From contig OX030957.1 of assembly GCA_943735955.1 (NCBI GenBank), forward strand, positions 5,339,301 through 5,403,300: a stretch of 64,000 bases of DNA, in the 5' to 3' direction. Made by a program: the position numbers and the translations under genes. This document shows, in pieces, positions 60,948 through 64,000 of this stretch. Within the stretch, counting starts at the first letter, position 1; each line of letters opens with the position of its first letter. Source of the stretch: Piscicola geometra. Its lineage: Eukaryota; Annelida; Clitellata; Hirudinida; Piscicolidae. The notes under the pieces were generated by a model. The model was not told the origin of the DNA and did not search any database. It was given only the letters and a program-made list of their open reading frames with translations.

Positions 60948-61100
60948 TAAAAGAGTGTATAACGACTCTCGGCTCGACCAATGCTCAAGGGTCTTTACGT
61001 GAAACCCATGTTGCTAAAAGCCCACAGGCGTGAAAAAAAGTGCAGTTAAGTCACCTTGAACCTAGAACGGGTTATACGCCACTATAATAATGCTTTGCAT
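60948..61100 (+). mobile_element. tRNA-derived SINE, copy C
   Basis: It shares taacgactctcggct exactly with copy A, then a decayed B-box region (gggtctttacgtgaaaccc), the gtgaaaa...tgcag body and the tail cctagaacgggttatacgcc followed by actataataatg. It is the third copy of the same family in the window and more diverged internally than A. Confidence 0.72.
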
Positions 61101-61408
61101 TATTAAAATTATTATTAATTAATAATCACTTAGCGCCAGAGAACATTAAGCCAACAGTCTAATTAAAAATCGATGATTTTCCCTGAAAGCTGTTTTCTCT
61201 CTGGGCGTGTAGTGGGGTAATTCACGAGCAATAATTGGATTGAGGCATGAAGGAGTATTACGAGTATCACAGACGGGTTAGTGCTTCCCAGAAGCAGGCG
61301 TACATTCCCTTTTAGGAGCGTATTTAGGCTTTTATGCCAACGTATCTTCGCCGTTTTCATTATGCTTTACGATCCTGAATCATCATTGCAGAAGTGTCTG
61401 CAGACTTT

Positions 61409-61658
<250 letters not shown>

Positions 61659-61719
61659 TTCGTATGTTTGTATACGTGTTTTTGTTTTTGTTCATGTACT
61701 TGACATGGAAAGCATGATT

Positions 61720-64000
61720 TAAAAAAAGAAACTTAACTTTACTTGTAGTAGAACAACTTGTGGTTTGAAGAGTGGAGTGTGAAAGTTTTCATGAATATTT
61801 GAGGTCTGGAACAGAGGATAAAGAGTGTTCCGATGTAGCGAACGTCTGTAATGATCAAGTGTTTGACGGAAAAACATCTGAGTAACCAGTGTTTGTCCCT
61901 TGATGATGCTTGAGTGTGTTATTATTGGAAAGCATTCCAGCAATTGATATTCATGATATAAAAGTCACTAAAGGAATTAAATTTATTTTCAAAAATAAGA
62001 AAAAAAGATGGATGGAAGATGGATTGATCCGGATATTGGAAAGTTGAAATGCTTCATCACTGGGCTTTCAATTCCTTGAGGCCTCTAAATGTCATCGATC
62101 TAGCAACTAGTTTATAAATAAATAAAATGAAAAAATTAAAGTACTTTTTTTTAAATAAAAATTTTAAATGAGATTTCACCATAGTCTTATATTTGAATGA
62201 TGTTAATTCTGTAGTGCTCAAAAGCATTAATTGAAAAATATAAACTGCACTACATTTTGGCGTTCTTTATTCATAATAATCATGCAGGGGGCAATAAAGA
62301 ACCATTTTTAAGCGTAGCAAACGGTTTTTCTCTGAGTACTTATTCCACTCATTTTCCATATTTTTTAAACATAAATCATTCAAAGCATCATTTATAAAAA
62401 TTAGATACTTTATTTTTGAAAATTTGTAAAACATTAAATAACTATTGCAATGTATGAAAAGTATATTTTAATGGGTTGATCTTTGCTTTCAAAATAATAA
62501 TTTTAGTCATTTTATTATTCAAAGATGTAATTATAAAATATGAAATAAACTATAAAATTTTTCAATCTTTAAAAAGCTTAACAATTTCAAAATTGCAAAC
62601 GCACTTTTTCGACGTACAAAACTTTTAAATTTACTCATTAATAATTGTATTAACTCGGCGAGGCCTCAAGAAATGGAAAATATTCACGACCCACATTTCT
62701 TTAAATGTTGTTTTACGGGTCTATTAACCCATTTTCTCATGCTTGGATTACGCTCAAATTGTGAATTCAATTGAAAGAATTTTATGTAACGAATTTTTTA
62801 TCACGTAGTTTGAAATGCTCTGTAATGATTTGAAATATAATATTCAAACTCAAAATAATTACAAATTCGCACATTTTATTCTTGACGAATGATCAATTTG
62901 GTTTCGAGTCAGAAAGGCCAAAAGAGGATGGTGAATGAAGGAAGAATGCAAAAAGAAGCAATGATTTCAAGAAGTCTGTTATGGCTGGAATGGATTTTCA
63001 ATTTCTTTTTTTTGCCTAGAAAGAAAAGATGGTCTTAATGCATTTCTAAAAAATATCTTGCTTATGTTTAACTTCAACAAAACTTTTTTTTGCTTTGTGA
63101 AGCTTTGTAGTCTTTTGATGCGATTTTTTCAATTCTGGTTTCTTTATTAGAAACTTCATCATTATATATACAGACCAGTGTCTTTAAAGATATAAGCACG
63201 TACACAAGAATTCACACAGAAGCAAATACGTGCGTGCGTGCGCAAACAAGACATTAAGGTATGGGAGATAATTCCAGCTTATAAATCCTGGTTGCTTTTA
63301 TTACACCGGTTTTATTTCTGCCATTTCCATCACTATAATTTTCACTTTCGTTCGCTTGTGCATCCACCCCTCATCCATCCTGACGATTTTAACATTCATT
63401 TTTTTACTCCGTTAGCTAAAAAAGTTTTTTAGCATTTTAAAATTAAAACAAAAATTTAAATTTTTTTTAAGGTTTTTCGAAAAAATAATGTAATATCTTT
63501 ATAGTATTTCTTTATAAGCCTATTTATGAAAAAAAAAATGGAAATGGGAAAAAGGTTTAATTTTTCTTAGAACAACTCGCATATTTTTCAGCTATCTTTT
63601 CTAAAAGTGTGGTCAAAATTAATACACTTATGGTCAAATTTATACAGAATACATAGAAATGTTTAGAAAAACTATTTTTTTTGGTGGGAAAATAAAAACC
63701 TAATGATTTCGTTGAACATAAATCTTTGTTTTCAGGCACAATGAAGTTAAATCATTTAGCTAAAGTAGAAATTAAAAGTTTTTTATCTGTTTAACAAACA
63801 AAAATGATTGAATAATTTTTTACTTATTATTATTCAATTAATTAATAATTAACAATTTTTGAATTAAAATAAACTATAAAAACCTATTCCAACTGAATTT
63901 CAACGAAATTGAAAGCATAGAAACTTTAGAAACTACCATCAAAACTCGAAAACAATAAATTTTCTACTCAAACGTGCTTTAATCATGGGCATTTTAACTT
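61720..64000. other. AT-rich right edge without recognised features
   Basis: No conserved coding segment, structured RNA or clear repeat was seen. Open frames are at most about 75 codons and show no family resemblance. Confidence 0.5.

Overview
This is nuclear DNA of an invertebrate animal. It is strongly AT-rich and gene-poor, its genes are split by many GT-AG introns, and it is full of microsatellites, tRNA-derived SINEs and CR1/L2-type LINE remnants. The families present (semaphorin, BAZ2-type chromatin remodelling subunit, WBP2) are animal families. I could not place the phylum from sequence alone. Nothing prokaryotic was seen: no operons, no CRISPR, no ribosome binding sites.

Layout. 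(1) About 0.9-14.9 kb, minus strand: the 5' part of a semaphorin gene, in five small exons that join in phase to give a signal peptide and the first ~210 residues. The rest of the gene lies off the left edge. Its introns hold a 14-bp minisatellite of about 54 copies and a SINE. (2) About 15-30.7 kb: intergenic sequence with a second SINE copy, a hairpin-like inverted repeat, a decayed CR1/L2-type LINE and an unidentified coding-like relic. (3) 30.8-46.5 kb, plus strand: a BAZ2A/BAZ2B/Toutatis-type gene. I resolve 38 phase-consistent coding exons giving 2,332 residues, with a methyl-CpG-binding-like TAM domain, basic coiled coil, DDT/WHIM modules, two PHD fingers and a C-terminal bromodomain. 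(4) 47.5-51.6 kb, plus strand, 979 bp further on: a WBP2 gene of eight coding exons and 410 residues, with a GRAM domain and four PPxY motifs. A 5'-truncated LINE sits antisense in its sixth intron. (5) 52-64 kb: no gene recognised. This part holds a tRNA-Ala-like SINE, a perfect 523-bp (TAC)n tract, a possible hAT-type non-autonomous element, another copy of the first SINE family and a 248-bp (TG)n tract.

The three genes are not an obvious functional unit. Semaphorins are guidance and cell-signalling ligands, BAZ2 proteins are nuclear ISWI-complex subunits, and WBP2 is a WW-domain-binding adaptor and coactivator. BAZ2 and WBP2 are close tandem neighbours. The main results are the exon-level models of the three genes, most of which consist of exons too short to stand out as open frames, and a SINE family whose 3' tail matches that of a LINE in the same window. 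I did not find a convincing wholly new system.
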